Below, one piece after another: positions 32,101 to 42,286 of a stretch of 64,000 nt of DNA. Both the position numbers and the translations under genes were made by a program. The DNA is from Yamagishiella unicocca (Eukaryota; Chlorophyta; Chlorophyceae; Chlamydomonadales; Volvocaceae). The stretch is from positions 434,001 through 498,000 of the forward strand of contig BDSL01000049.1 of the NCBI GenBank assembly GCA_003116995.1, read 5' to 3'. Numbering within the stretch: position 1 is the first letter of the stretch; each line of letters opens with the position of its first letter. The notes beneath the pieces were generated by a model that searched no databases, had not been told where the DNA came from, and saw nothing but the letters and a program-made list of their open reading frames with translations.

Positions 32101-35100
32101 AAATGGCCACCGTGCGCGCGCGCATGTGGGACGTATGTGGACAAGGTGAAAAAATACTGTCACCGGGGGTTCTGGTCCGCAGGTCACACCGCCAATAACC
32201 GGCTGGGGGTGGCGGCCCGGCGGCCCGCCCCGGTGCAGCTGACGTGGATCGGCTACCCCAACTCCACGGGGCTGAGGGCGGTGGACTATCGGCTCACGGA
32301 CGAGATCTGCGACCCACGGGACACCGCACAGGTGGGCCACAGGACGGCGGCGGATGAAGCTGGTTGTCGGGAGATGTCCGGGCGCCAAACCCAGGTCCCC
32401 ACATGTTACCCCCCAAACACGTGTTCGTTGTTCGTACCCTTCTCGAACGCTAGTTGCCTTGTCCCTCTTGTTGCTCCTTTGTCGGTACCCATGGCTTTCC
32501 TCCCGAACCCACGCACCAATCCGCTGCGTTGCCTCGTGTCACCAACAACACTCATTGCTACACTTACCCGGCCCCCCCCCCACCTGCCCCAGCATGCGTC
32601 CGCAACCAGGTGTCCGAAGACTATGCGCCAGCTGTCCTACCCATGTCGTGTAACCATGTCTTTATGCAGTCCCCCTCATCCTCCTCGCATCCCCCCCCTC
32701 CTCGTCCTGGCAACCCTCCTCTCCTGGCAACCCCCCTCTCCTCGCATCCCCCCCCTCCTCGTCCTGGCAACCCCCCTCTCCTGGCAACCCCCCTCTCCTC
32801 GCATCCCCCCCCTCCTCGTCCTCGCAACCCCCCTCTCCTCGCATCCCCCCCTCTTCTCCTGGCAACCCCCCTCTTCTCCTGGCAACCCCCCCTCTTCTCC
32901 TGGCAACCCCCCCTCTTCTCCTGGCAACCCCCCCTCCTCCTCCTGGCAACCCCCCCCCTCCTCCTCCAGACCTTCGTGGAGGAGCTTGTGCGGCTGCCCG
33001 GGTGCTTCTTGTGCTATACGCCCGCCGTGGACGCCCCTGCTGTGGCCCCCCCCCCCGCCCTGGCAAACGGCTACGTCACCTTCGGCTCCTTCAACAACCT
33101 GGCCAAGATAACGCCGCGGGTGGGCAGCTGCGTAGAAACGAGTGCTCGTCGAAACGAGTGTTCGTCGAAACGAGTGTTCGTCGGAACGAGTGTTCGTCGG
33201 AACGAGTGTTCGTCGGAACGAGTGTTCGTCGAAACGAGTGTCCGTCGAAACAAGTGTTCGTCGGAAAAAGTGTTCGTCGGAACAAGTGTTCGTCGAAACG
33301 AGTGTCCGTCGGAACAAGTGTTCGTCAGAACGAGTGTTCGTCGAAACGAGTGTTCGTCGGAACGAGTGTTCGTCGGAACGAGTGTTCGTCGGAACGAGTG
33401 TTCGTCGGAACGAGTGTTCGTCGGAACAAGTGTTCGTCGGAACAAGTGTTCGTCGAAATGAATGTTCGTCGGAGCGAAGGGTGGTGGTGGTCAGCAGACG
33501 TGCCTTTCTTTCCCACCTTTCTCACCCGCGTCGCAGTCTACCGGTGCTAGCACGTCCTCCCCTACGACTGCGCCCAAACACACGCCCCTCCTCCCCCGCC
33601 CCTCCGCCCCCGCCCCAGGTGCTCCGGTTGTGGGGCGCCATCCTGTCCGCCGTGCCGGGCTCCCGGCTGGTGTTGAAGAACAAGCCCTTCGCCTGCGAGG
33701 CCGCGAGGTCGCACGTGCTGCGTCAGCTGGCGGCGGTGGGCGTGGAGTCGTGGCGGGTGGACCTGATGCCGCTGGCGCCGGGGAACACGCAGCACCTGGC
33801 CACGTACGCGCTTATGGACATATCGCTGGACCCCTTTCCCTACGCAGGTGGGAAGGTGGGGGGGCGGAGAGGAGGGTGTGTGTTTTAAGTACCCCCCTTC
33901 TTTTCCGGGGTGTGTTTTAAATATGCTGGGGTGTGTGTGTGTGTGTGTGTGCGTGTGTGTGTATAGGGGAGGGGGACAAAATGCTTGGGAGGGGCGGGGA
34001 GGGGGTACGAATCCACGGCCGACAAACCAGGGGCGATGAGGATGGTGGTCCAAGAAGCGATAGTCGGCGAGGAGGGGAGGCGCTGCTGAATCGGAACGTA
34101 AAGGTAAAGGTAACGTCGACTGTAGGAAATGACTGGTGCTGTGAGATTGACTAAAGTGGTGGACTAAGGAAAGGCGGCTGGAAGCAGGAGCTGGCGGCTG
34201 GCTGTTGGGGGGCCGCGGCGTCATCCCAGTTGAGTGGCGCCCCCTCGAAGCGGGGTCGCACGCGGAGCCGCATGCTGGGTGCCGTGACCTCCCACCCGCT
34301 CCGCTCGTGGCTGCTGCCGTACCAAGATGTCTGCTCAAGTTCCAACCGTCAACTGCCAACCGCCAACCGCAGGCACCACCACCACCACCGAGTCGCTCTA
34401 CATGGGGGTCCCCTGCCTCACCCTGGCGGGCCACTGCCACGCGCACAACGTGGGAGTGAGCCTGCTGACTGCCGTAGGACTCCACCCGCCGCCGCACCAG
34501 AATCGCCAGCGGCACCAGCAGCAGCACCAGCAACACGAGCACCACCAGCAGCACCAGCACCACCAGCGGGCGGCGGCGGGCGATAGCACTGGGAGCGGCA
34601 GCAGCAGCGGCAGCGGCTCCCGCTCGTCCGCCTCCACCCTGCCCTCCTCCTCCTCGTCCTCCTCCTCCATAAGCCCCGGCTGGGTGGCGTACAGCGAAGA
34701 GGAGTACGTGGCGCTGGCGGTGGCGCATGCGTCGGACGTCAAGGTGCGGCGGCGGCGGCGCGGGGGGGGGGGCGGCGGCGGCGCGGCGTGGGGTGGAAAC
34801 AGGGGCTTATGGGCACGACAGGGAGATCGCTAGGCGAGGTGGTGCTGGCGTTGGGTTTCCTTGCGACGGGTTGAAGCCGGGGTGGGGCCAACATGGGCTT
34901 GGTGCGTCAGCGCGGTCCAGTGCAACGGACATCAGAAACCCCTGTCGTACGGTACGGCTGCCGTCCCGCCTGTCGTACGGTGCTGCATTTCAGGCTCTGG
35001 CGCAGCTGCGGTCTTCGCTGCGGGGGCGCATGCTGTCCAGCCCCATGTGCGACGGCCCCGCCTTCATGCGGCGGCTTGAGGACGTGTACCGGGGGCTGTG

Positions 35101-35793
35101 GCGCAGGTGGGTGGAGGGGTGGAGGTGGTGCGGGTGGGTGGTGGGGGTTGCAAGGAAAACCCGTGGGTGGGTGGTGGGGGCGGGGGAGCGTAATAACCCG
35201 GTTACATGACATGGGTAGAATAGCTGGCGCATTGTTTTCTGACACCTGTGCAGCAGGTGGGTGGAGGGGGCCGGGGGAGCTGTGGGGCAGGTGGGTGGTG
35301 GGGGGCGGGGGGTGGTGGGGGCCGTGCGAGGCGTAGCGCGGTGAGCTTGGTCGGCGCTCGCTTCTGAGGGACTTCTGAGTTTTCGCACCTTCCCTGGAAA
35401 GGTGTTCCTGTGTGGTTAGTTTGGACGCGACGCTGCAGTACCGCGGTGCCGTACCCCACAACGAGGCCGGGGCCGGGGCCTTATGCCCCTGGCGCCACGG
35501 CGCCGGCTTGCGGTGGTCGTGTCCAGCCACCCTCCCCCCCGAGGGCCCCCCACAGCCTCCCTCAGCCCGCCTGAGGTCTCATGCCCCCACTGCACCTGGG
35601 CCTCCTCTCTACTAGGCTTCACGTCCCTCCACGTGTCGACTCGTCCCTCCAAGGGTTTCCTCTCAGCCCCACTGCACCTGGCGTCTCCCCTCCTCATCCT
35701 CCCGGGCGGTGCTTCCACAGGCACTGCGCCAACATGGTCGGAGACGCATCGGCTGCGGACGCCGCTGCGGCCGACATCGGGCTGCGGGCGTAA
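25473..35793 (+). CDS. SPY: SPINDLY-type protein O-fucosyltransferase (TPR + GT41)
   Basis: Exons: (25473..25478?), 25719..27263, 27524..27734, 28127..28296, 28635..28773, 28971..29104, 29456..29545, 29832..29933, 30166..30229, 30479..30625, 30849..30945, 31193..31324, 31618..31769, 32183..32331, 32970..33119, 33619..33847, 34373..34743, 34994..35106, 35721..35793. From 25719 they sum to 4068 nt (1355 aa), all in phase. SPY moves fucose from GDP-fucose to Ser/Thr of nuclear and cytosolic proteins. A disordered Ala/Gln-rich N-terminus (about 450 aa) precedes roughly eleven TPRs (e.g. AEAHNNLGVI, YNLGVAYGEKGDL), then the GT41 region: RIGYTSPDLFTHSVSYF, ELTGHTANN, VQLTWIGYPNSTGL, GSFNNLAKITP, ALMDISLDPFPYAGT, ESLYMGVPCLTLAG, HAHNVGVSLL. 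Start uncertain: a 2-codon first exon at 25473 fits phase and context, but no ATG lies in the 25719 exon before 26257. The catalytic domain carries a 67-residue low-complexity insert. Confidence 0.9.
30240..30266. repeat. Telomere-like TTTTAGGG tract in SPINDLY intron
   Basis: Three consecutive units of TTTTAGGG (last one imperfect) starting about 10 nt after the donor of exon 30166..30229. Confidence 0.6.
30366..30430. repeat. 12-bp tandem repeat (CCATCATTACCG)
   Basis: Five units of a 12-bp repeat in the SPINDLY intron 30230-30478, followed by degenerate cat/cgt triplets. Confidence 0.8.
31528..31606. repeat. Dispersed repeat family B, copy in SPINDLY intron
   Basis: Contains ttctccagcatgcacctt, ctgtcctaaacggttt and ccacgggtcttcctcaaaa, ending 11 nt before the acceptor of exon 31618..31769. 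Confidence 0.65.
31803..31840. repeat. Dispersed repeat family A, copy in SPINDLY intron
   Basis: ggccggttgcacgatatagg followed by aatagctggcgcactg; it starts 34 nt after the donor of exon 31618..31769. Confidence 0.5.
32606..32660. repeat. Dispersed repeat family A, opposite orientation, SPINDLY intron
   Basis: tgtccgaagactatgcgcc, then ctacccatgtcgtgtaacc. It is inverted relative to the copies at 31803 and 35198 in the same gene. Confidence 0.6.
32680..32966. repeat. Pyrimidine-rich minisatellite next to a splice acceptor
   Basis: Nested repeats of ctcctcgcatcccccc and ctcctggcaacccccc with a higher-order period near 57 bp. They run directly into the acceptor of exon 32970..33119, forming an extreme polypyrimidine tract. 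Confidence 0.8.
33130..33475. repeat. 16-bp minisatellite (GTTCGTCGGAACGAGT)
   Basis: About 21 head-to-tail copies of a 16-bp unit with two main variants (tcggaacg, tcgaaacg) in the SPINDLY intron 33120-33618. It starts 11 nt after the donor. The unit length is not a multiple of three and it lacks stops, so it gives long meaningless frames on both strands. Confidence 0.9.
33931..33963. repeat. GT microsatellite in SPINDLY intron
   Basis: About 16 gt units with one gc interruption in the intron 33848-34372. Confidence 0.8.
35198..35250. repeat. Dispersed repeat family A, copy in SPINDLY intron
   Basis: cccggttacatgacatgggt, aatagctggcgcattg, then ttttctgacacctgtgcag. The most complete copy; its last bases look like an intron acceptor. 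Confidence 0.6.
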
Positions 35794-36432
35794 GGGTACC
35801 CCGCCGTGCCGAGCGCCGGTTCGTTTTGGGGCTTGGGCAGCAGTGCCGGCAGTGCTGGTCACGAGTGGCTTCGTAGTCGTAAGGAATTGAAGGGTGGGTC
35901 AGGGAGGTGAGAGGAGGAGTAATTTGTACTTGGGCGGCACTGGCGGCGGCGGGGGTGGCGGCGAGGATGCTGCGGCGCAGATGCTGCCACAGCGGCAGCG
36001 GTAGCGGCAGGCGACTGCCGCTCCTGAGGTTGTCCAATTGGGTGGCACGCAACCGCGATGTGGCGGTGGTTTCGGAGGATCGTATCCGCCCTTCTTTGGC
36101 TGCACAATAGGTCTGTGGAGCGGTCGGCTCGGTTTCGGAGCTCGGGGACTTAAGGCGAGAGAGGCGGGCACCGTGGCGCCCGTGCTGTGGGGTTGAGAGG
36201 AGACCTGTGCAACCTAGACCCATCCCGTGTTGTGCGAGGCGAGGTAGGGGCAAGGAGCAGCCGAGCTTGTGCTTCCGCAAGCGAGCGAACGAACGATTCG
36301 GTTGACGGTTGTTTGTTGTGCGGCGCTCGAGTCGCGCTGAGGACGATCCGGACGGTGAGGCAGGAGGCGGTGGCGGAGCGGCCTGGAGGGCCGCGGGATC
36401 GTTCGAAGACGGCGGGGGGGAGGGCTCGGTGG

Positions 36433-36437
36433 TGTAA
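36433..36437 (+). terminator. TGTAA polyadenylation signal candidate of SPINDLY
   Basis: First plus-strand TGTAA after the TAA at 35791-35793, giving a 3' UTR of about 640 nt, normal for this lineage. Confidence 0.45.
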
Positions 36438-39400
36438 GTGTGAAGTCGTACCACCGACGGCGGGCGCACTCTTTGGCGGCGGCGGCGGCAGGTGGTCGAG
36501 CTGCGGTTGTCCTGCGCCGTACGGTATCGTACGACAACAAAAGCGTCGCGTATGCGTATTCGTGTGTATGCGTGTGTGTACGTGTGTGTGCGTGTGTATG
36601 TGTTAGTTCTAGCACTGTGGCACGAGCGGTGGAGGAGCGGCGATGGCGAGCTGTGTGATGATGTGGTGTTGTGAGCGAGCGAGCTAACGAGATTGAGTGA
36701 TTGTGTATGTGTGCGTTACATGTCTTGTCGCGCCCGACGCTGGCCAATGGGCAAGTACCCAGCCCAGGAGCGGAAGGGCTGTGAGTGTGTGTGAGTGAGC
36801 GCACATTGCTTGGGGGATCGAGTGTCAAGACCGGTAGCTTTCGTCATCATTTGGCTCGGGCGTTTTTTGAGGGTACGACAGGAAACCCGTTTTTGGAGGG
36901 GCGGGCTGCGCACGAGCGGCGCAGCCGCCGCTTGAGTGCAGCGTGCCCCTCAAACGGCATCAGGGCGCGCTGCGCCATAGTTTTCAATGCGCGAGATAAG
37001 GTGGTGAATGTTGCCGGCCGACAAGCGGTGAATTTGGTCGGAGAAAGTTGTGGTGGTCGACGTGGGGTGGTAGTGACAGGGAGGAAACCCGTGTAAACGG
37101 CGTAGGCGGGTTTTTTGGGGGGGGAAGGGTGCTCCTGGGGCATCGCATCGTCATGCGGGTGGGTTTGCGTGCAGCAGTCGGCGAATGGACATAATGTGAA
37201 GTTTGGAAGAGTTGCGGAGGAGGTTCGGAGGAGTTGTGGAGGATTTGGGGGGGAAAGCCAAGGTGCCAGCCTGGGCGGCCTGAGGGGCTTTGAGGAGACG
37301 CTGCAGCGGCGGCCGGCGGAGGCGCAGGACGTCCGCAAATGGTGTGGGGCATTCCAGGTGTGGGCGAGGAGGATGAAGCGCCTATGTGGTGGGGGCTGTG
37401 GCGAGAAGATCCGGTTGTACAACATGGAATCCGGTTATACAACATAGGAGATGGTCACGTCCGAGAGAGGGAGAAAGAGAAGATAACAAGAGAGACAGTG
37501 AGGGGGGGGGGAGGTCAAGAGAGGCAGTTAAGGGAGGGGGGAGCGGGAAGATCAAGAGAGCTATTGCTCTGTTGATTTTCGTGCGTCGGCATCCGAAACC
37601 GTAGGTCCATAACCCCTCGGCAGGAGCCTCTGCTTCTGACAGCACGGGAGGGCGCGGCCAGCTGAAACTGCCGACCGGTGGCTGTCAGATGCGATTAAAA
37701 TGAGACCACGTAGTACGAGTTGTACGAAACGGGTTGTCGAAGCGAGCCGGGAAGGGAAGCCGGGGGCCCGTCCTGCGTGGGTTTTAGGACTGGTCCGTGC
37801 TACCGGGTATTCCCTCGTTTGGTGTGCTAACGGGACGAGACGTCTAATGAGGTCCCAGGCACGGTTTGCCCAGCCAGATGGAGTCAACGTTCGGGGGCGC
37901 TGTGCAGGCGGTGTGGTGGATGTGACGCTGCGATGCGGTGGTGGCAACCACCCTGACGACTCTTTGGGGTGCCAATCGGGAGGACTGGGCGCCTGGGTAC
38001 GGGATGTGTGTTTGTGTGGCACGTGCGGGTTCACCGTCGTACGATCATCTTTGCGTGTCGGGCGTCGTCAGGGCGATGGCGCCGGAGGCCATGACGAAAA
38101 GGTAATGATGCGACCAGGTAGGAAGTTGTGCGACGGTCTTGGAGGGCGCGGTGTGAATGGGTGAGTCCGGGGCGCATGGAGGGCGCGGGTGCCGTTGCGG
38201 CTGTTTACGACCGCCAAAGGTTGTGCGCCTCAGCTGTACGCGCGTAGAGCACAGACTGGCGCTGGATCGCCCCGTATGTGTTTTCGTCGCCTGCATTACT
38301 GCATCCATGCAAGTAGCAGGTATGGGGGTGGGGCGTGGGATTGGTACGGGTACCGGTACGTCCGCATGTACAACTTATTCTCACTGAAGCGGATTTGCCT
38401 GGCGCTCTGCGCCCGACGCCGCGACAAGTTGTCCACTGTCGGAGGCGAGGCCGTCACAAGCTCGACAGCGTTGACGGCAGGACAAATGGCAAGGGATCAA
38501 CAACGGCTGTGATTACAATTAGTACTTTGTAGTTCAGGGTTGGTTGCGGTCAGCCACTCATCGGTTGAGAAAACGGGCAATCCAGCCTCTATCAAACCGG
38601 TAAGCTGCGCATCCTGGCACCATGCTTTGCATGGTCCGCCCGTATGGCCTGAAACCGCTTCCGTCGGTAAATTTAAGTCGGGCAAAATGGGATTTACCGT
38701 TTACACGGGCTTTTTGTTGGAGACCGGATACAGCCCACGGCGCACTCGGATGATGCCCCGCCATAAACTGCACCCGCACCTTGTCAGCTTACATACTGTC
38801 TGCCGTATATTATCGGAACGGTCAGAGACGCCTATGCTGGCCCTTTTCTATCAGCTGTGCACCAGCAGACCAAACACGTTTGCGGGGGAAGCGCCGATCA
38901 CCAGCCGAACGACGAAACTGCGACGCTAACGGCCGTCATGTGCCGGCAGCGGCACACCTGCGGCATGTTCACTTGCACCACGGCCCGGCGGCCAGCCCAC
39001 CGCAATAGCAAAAATTCCGATGGACGCAAAGACAAGGCGGCCCCGCGCCACATGGGTTGCTGACAGCAACCTCCCCTCCTTGCCTCGATTTAAGAAAAAA
39101 CCAATGACGTGGCAGCGGTTGCTGGCATGCACCCGCCTACTCGGACGGAACGCGCCATCGAGAAATGCAAACCTATGGTGGCACAGCGCTACGGCGTGAA
39201 TGTTACGACGCCAAGCGAGGGGCGAAAACTCATTTTTTCACTCGCATCGTCAGCGGCAATTCTCACGACAGGATGGAGACTGGACCGCCTCCCCCATTGT
39301 GAAATCCTCCGGCACAACGACGCGGTTTTTAAGAATATAATGGCACTGATTCCATGATGTACCTGGCCGCGTGCGTAGGAACACTTGTGCAGGACCGCAG

Positions 39401-39797
39401 CAACGAGTATTTCCAACCTTTTATGACCTCACCACCAGGCTCGCATGGCTCCGAAGCCATCGCAGCGCCCCAACCAGCATGTCAAACCCGCCATCTCTGG
39501 GCACACCCACCACGCGAGAGGAAGCAAGGCCCGGGGCCCTTGATTTCGAAAGCTGGCTTTGGCCACCTTCGTATCCAGCACCCTACGCACACTGCCGGCC
39601 ACACTAGACAGCATTAATAAACACACACTCTCAACCCACGCAAGCACAGCTCTTGTGAGCCCGCCCCCAGACCTTGCGCTCAACGCAGCGCGGCCGCCCC
39701 TACCTCACACCCAGTCCCGCCGCCTCCGTCCTCCGGCTATTGGTTGCGGCGTACGTACGGGGGTGGGGGGTGGGACGGCTACGGACCCACGTGCCAG
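36438..39797. other. Gene-poor stretch without a supported gene
   Basis: Contains GT-rich simple sequence near 36550-36605, decayed copies of dispersed repeats (aggaaacccgtttttgg near 36880 and gaggaaacccgtgtaaacgg near 37080), two family-A-like pieces at 37409-37450, and a 154-codon plus-strand frame at 37700-38164 whose codon use is unlike the real genes. A short plus-strand frame ending near 39606 has some coding flavour but no recognisable motif. I do not call a gene here. Confidence 0.4.
37409..37450. repeat. Family A related doublet
   Basis: atccggttgtacaacatgg and atccggttatacaacatagg follow each other, resembling a tandem pair of the ccggttacatgacatgg end of repeat A. Confidence 0.45.
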
Positions 39798-40082
39798 ATC
39801 GTCCCGCGCAAGGCACTGCTCTCCCAGCTCATCATCGCCCACCTGCTGCAACCCGGCACACAGCTACCTTGCATTATACATGTGGCCATCAACAGTCGCG
39901 AAACCTACGAACAGCAGTCACGCTCATACACTATAGCACAGACGTGCGGAAGCCCTGAAGTAATCGCGGCCCTGAACACTCCCTTCCGCTGCAGCCCCGC
40001 GCACCGCAAACGGGACATGAACCAGCCTGGACCCACGCACCTGACGGCATTGTCCCATGCCCGCGTGCCAATAGGGAGGCAG
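39798..40082 (+). CDS. Possible orphan exon, 95 codons
   Basis: An open segment bounded by a good acceptor (cgtgccag) and a strong donor (CAG/gtaaga), phase 0 at both ends (285 nt). Its first third has strong C/G third positions (VPRKALLSQLIIAHLLQPG) and looks like real protein; the rest is less clear. I could not find convincing partner exons on either side. It lies opposite the 3' end of the minus-strand gene at 40369. It may be a gene relic. Confidence 0.25.
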
Positions 40083-40368
40083 GTAAGAGCTGACCCAACC
40101 GACTTGCAATTATAGCAAGTCCCGAAGCACCGCAACAACGAACTTTGGGCCAGAGCAATCCATAGGAGGATTCCGACTGGGACAAGGGCGACCCAAATCG
40201 CCAGGGTCACCCACATCTCGTCCCGTATTCTCCAGCGGCCGCGACTTCCATCCGCCCTTCCTTCGCCGCCACTTCCATCAAAAGCAACCACCACTGTCGC
40301 CACCCGCAGTGGCGTCATCAGTATCACAGCGCCGCCCGCTCCACTGCAGCAACCGCAGCCCGGGCGCG

Positions 40369-42286
40369 TCATGACGTCTCCACAGCCGCCGCCAAGCCTG
40401 CGGCTGCCGCCACTGAGCCCTGCTGCTGGAGTGCCTGGCTGAGGCCGCCCGCCGCCACTGCCAGGCGGTTCCGCTCCTGCAGGCCAATGTTGTTGATAGT
40501 GTCCACTCCAGGCTCCAGGAATCCAGTGGACTTGAGGATGGCGTTGCGAGCCCGCAGGCGGTCGCGCTTAATGGCGACGCTGGGGCTGTCACCTGCGGCG
40601 TCAGGCATCAGGCGGCAGCGCGGTCAAGACCCAGCGCGGTGGTGGCGCCAGTCAGCACCACATGGCGATTCACGAATCAAGCCGGCTTCGGTCTCCTTGC
40701 AGGCCTGCGCGGACTGCAGACCACTGGGCTTGATGACGTGGACGCGATGGACATACATGGGTGCCAGCAAGGGTATCGCAAACCCCAGCGTCAACAATCA
40801 ATACAGAGGCGCATTCTCCCGACTTGGGATGCCGTGCAGACATGGCACAAGCCACATCCAAACGGTCGCTTGCTCGCTGCCCCTCTTATGTAGGGAAAAG
40901 AGAAACCGCCGCTATGCGCATCACGCCGTTTGGGCACCAGCAGAGGGCGCAACAGCCTATCGCTATAGACCCTAACCAAAAGTAAAGACTCAACCCAAGC
41001 AGATAGCCACGACGCTCTTTATCTCTATATATGCCTCTACTTCTGACAAGCTCGTGTTTCTGCCGTTTTTGGCCCCCTCTCCATGAAATTGCTGCAATAG
41101 AACTAGGGGGCCGGGGCTGGGTTGTCACCCTGCTCAGCAGCCCCCAGACTCCCTCGCCGTAACTCATCCGGTCACCAAAAGCCCAAACAATTAACAAATC
41201 AACGCACCCGTAAAGGAGAACATGAACTCGTTGACCTGTGATAGCTGGTGCGGTGGTACGAAGGTCGCTGGGGCGTACTGTGTGTTGGGGCTGTCAGGCG
41301 CTTCCTCAGCCTTCTTCCATCGGTTCATATGCGGGATGCTCACGGGCACTGAGGAGCCCTGCACGCAGGGCGCACGGAGCACAGGCACTCGAACTCCTTG
41401 ACAGCGATGCTGTCCTGCCGGTACTCCCGAGAGAAGCGCATCAAAATTTGGGGATATGCAGCGATGCTGCATATACATGATCGGGGTATGCATCTTGCTG
41501 AGCAGCGCGCCAAGGCGACGAGTGACAAGTTAGTTCGTTCACGCGAAGCACGTGCCCGGGTAGGGGGCGAGGGTGTGGCAGGGGCTGAAGTTCCTGTCAT
41601 GTGGCCGTCCGTCGTCATATAAGCCAACGGAACCGCTAAACGTGGCAATCCAAGCACACGTCGGCCCTGTGCAGCGCGTTTTGCACGCGCAGGTTCCGTT
41701 CCTAAACTACCCTTCAGGAGGTCCAAGGAGTACCTGCCCCGCTTACCATGCGCACGTGGCCACTTGAAGCTGGCATTGATGCTGCAATTGCGCGAAATCC
41801 GGCCATGCTCCCTCCAGTTTCTTCCGCAGCGTCATGCGGTAGCTCGGCGCCCGCGTCTAACGCTGTGATTGTCAAGGAGCTCTTTGCGCTGCTCTCACAT
41901 GGCTCATCTGCAATTAGTAAATCACAGTAGGCGGTAGTGGAATAAGCTGGAGATCCGGATGTGGGTCGGCTTCACCAGTGAGGACCGCGAGTGATTGCCA
42001 AGTGATCGGTGGAACAACCCCGAGAACCCAGACTTAGGCATATCAGAACATGTCAGTCGTTGCAGACGTCAGGCACCAACTTAAGTGGTGGTGGGCTGGA
42101 ACCGCCAGAAGCTCGCACACAGGCGACACTCCGCAATCGAGCCATCGGCCCACCTGCGCGTTCTTCCCCTTTCGGCGCAGGGGCGGCATCATCGCAGTCT
42201 AGCTCCTCGCTGTGAGACTCGTCAGCATCCTCTGAAAAGTCGTCGAAAAGTTCGGCCTCATGGAAGTCTTCATGAATCGGCTCCAT
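40369..42286 (-). CDS. Unidentified 267-aa protein in four small exons
   Basis: Exons 42286..42154, 41907..41747, 41493..41208 and 40592..40369; 804 nt, 267 aa. The phases (1, 0, 1) match at all three GT-AG introns (gtgggc, gtaagc, gtgcgt donors). I do not recognise the family. Residues 1-45 are very acidic (HEDFHEAELFDDFSEDADES), followed by an Ala/Ser/Glu stretch. Exon 3 encodes VRV-PVLRAP, IPHMNRWKKAEE, YAPATFVPPHQLSQ and NEFMFSFTG. Exon 4 gives the basic segment SPSVAIKRDRLRARNAILKS followed by TGFLEP, and an Ala/Gln-rich end. The acidic start and basic Arg/Lys helix suggest a nuclear or nucleic-acid-related protein, but that is inference. The acceptor of exon 3 is the weakest point: in-frame alternatives exist at 41493 (aag/ATG) and slightly downstream. 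Confidence 0.6.

Noticed and set aside
32454..33475. Long open frames across the two SPINDLY intron minisatellites (up to 335 codons, several frames, both strands)
   Set aside because: The 16-bp and pyrimidine repeats simply lack stop codons. The flanking exons join in phase without them, and the predicted proteins are meaningless repeats.
33130..33475. CRISPR-like regular repeat
   Set aside because: Units are directly adjacent with no spacers, and the genome is eukaryotic.
25473..35793. O-GlcNAc transferase (SECRET AGENT/OGT) rather than SPINDLY
   Set aside because: Motifs such as TGHTANN with TWIGYPNSTGL, the FPYAGTTT-ESLYMGVP sequence and the TPR layout follow plant SPY, which is an O-fucosyltransferase, better than OGT/SEC.
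37700..38164. 154-codon plus-strand frame and the overlapping minus-strand frame at 37561-38034
   Set aside because: Codon third positions are not G/C-biased like the real genes, no domain is recognisable, and both strands are equally open.
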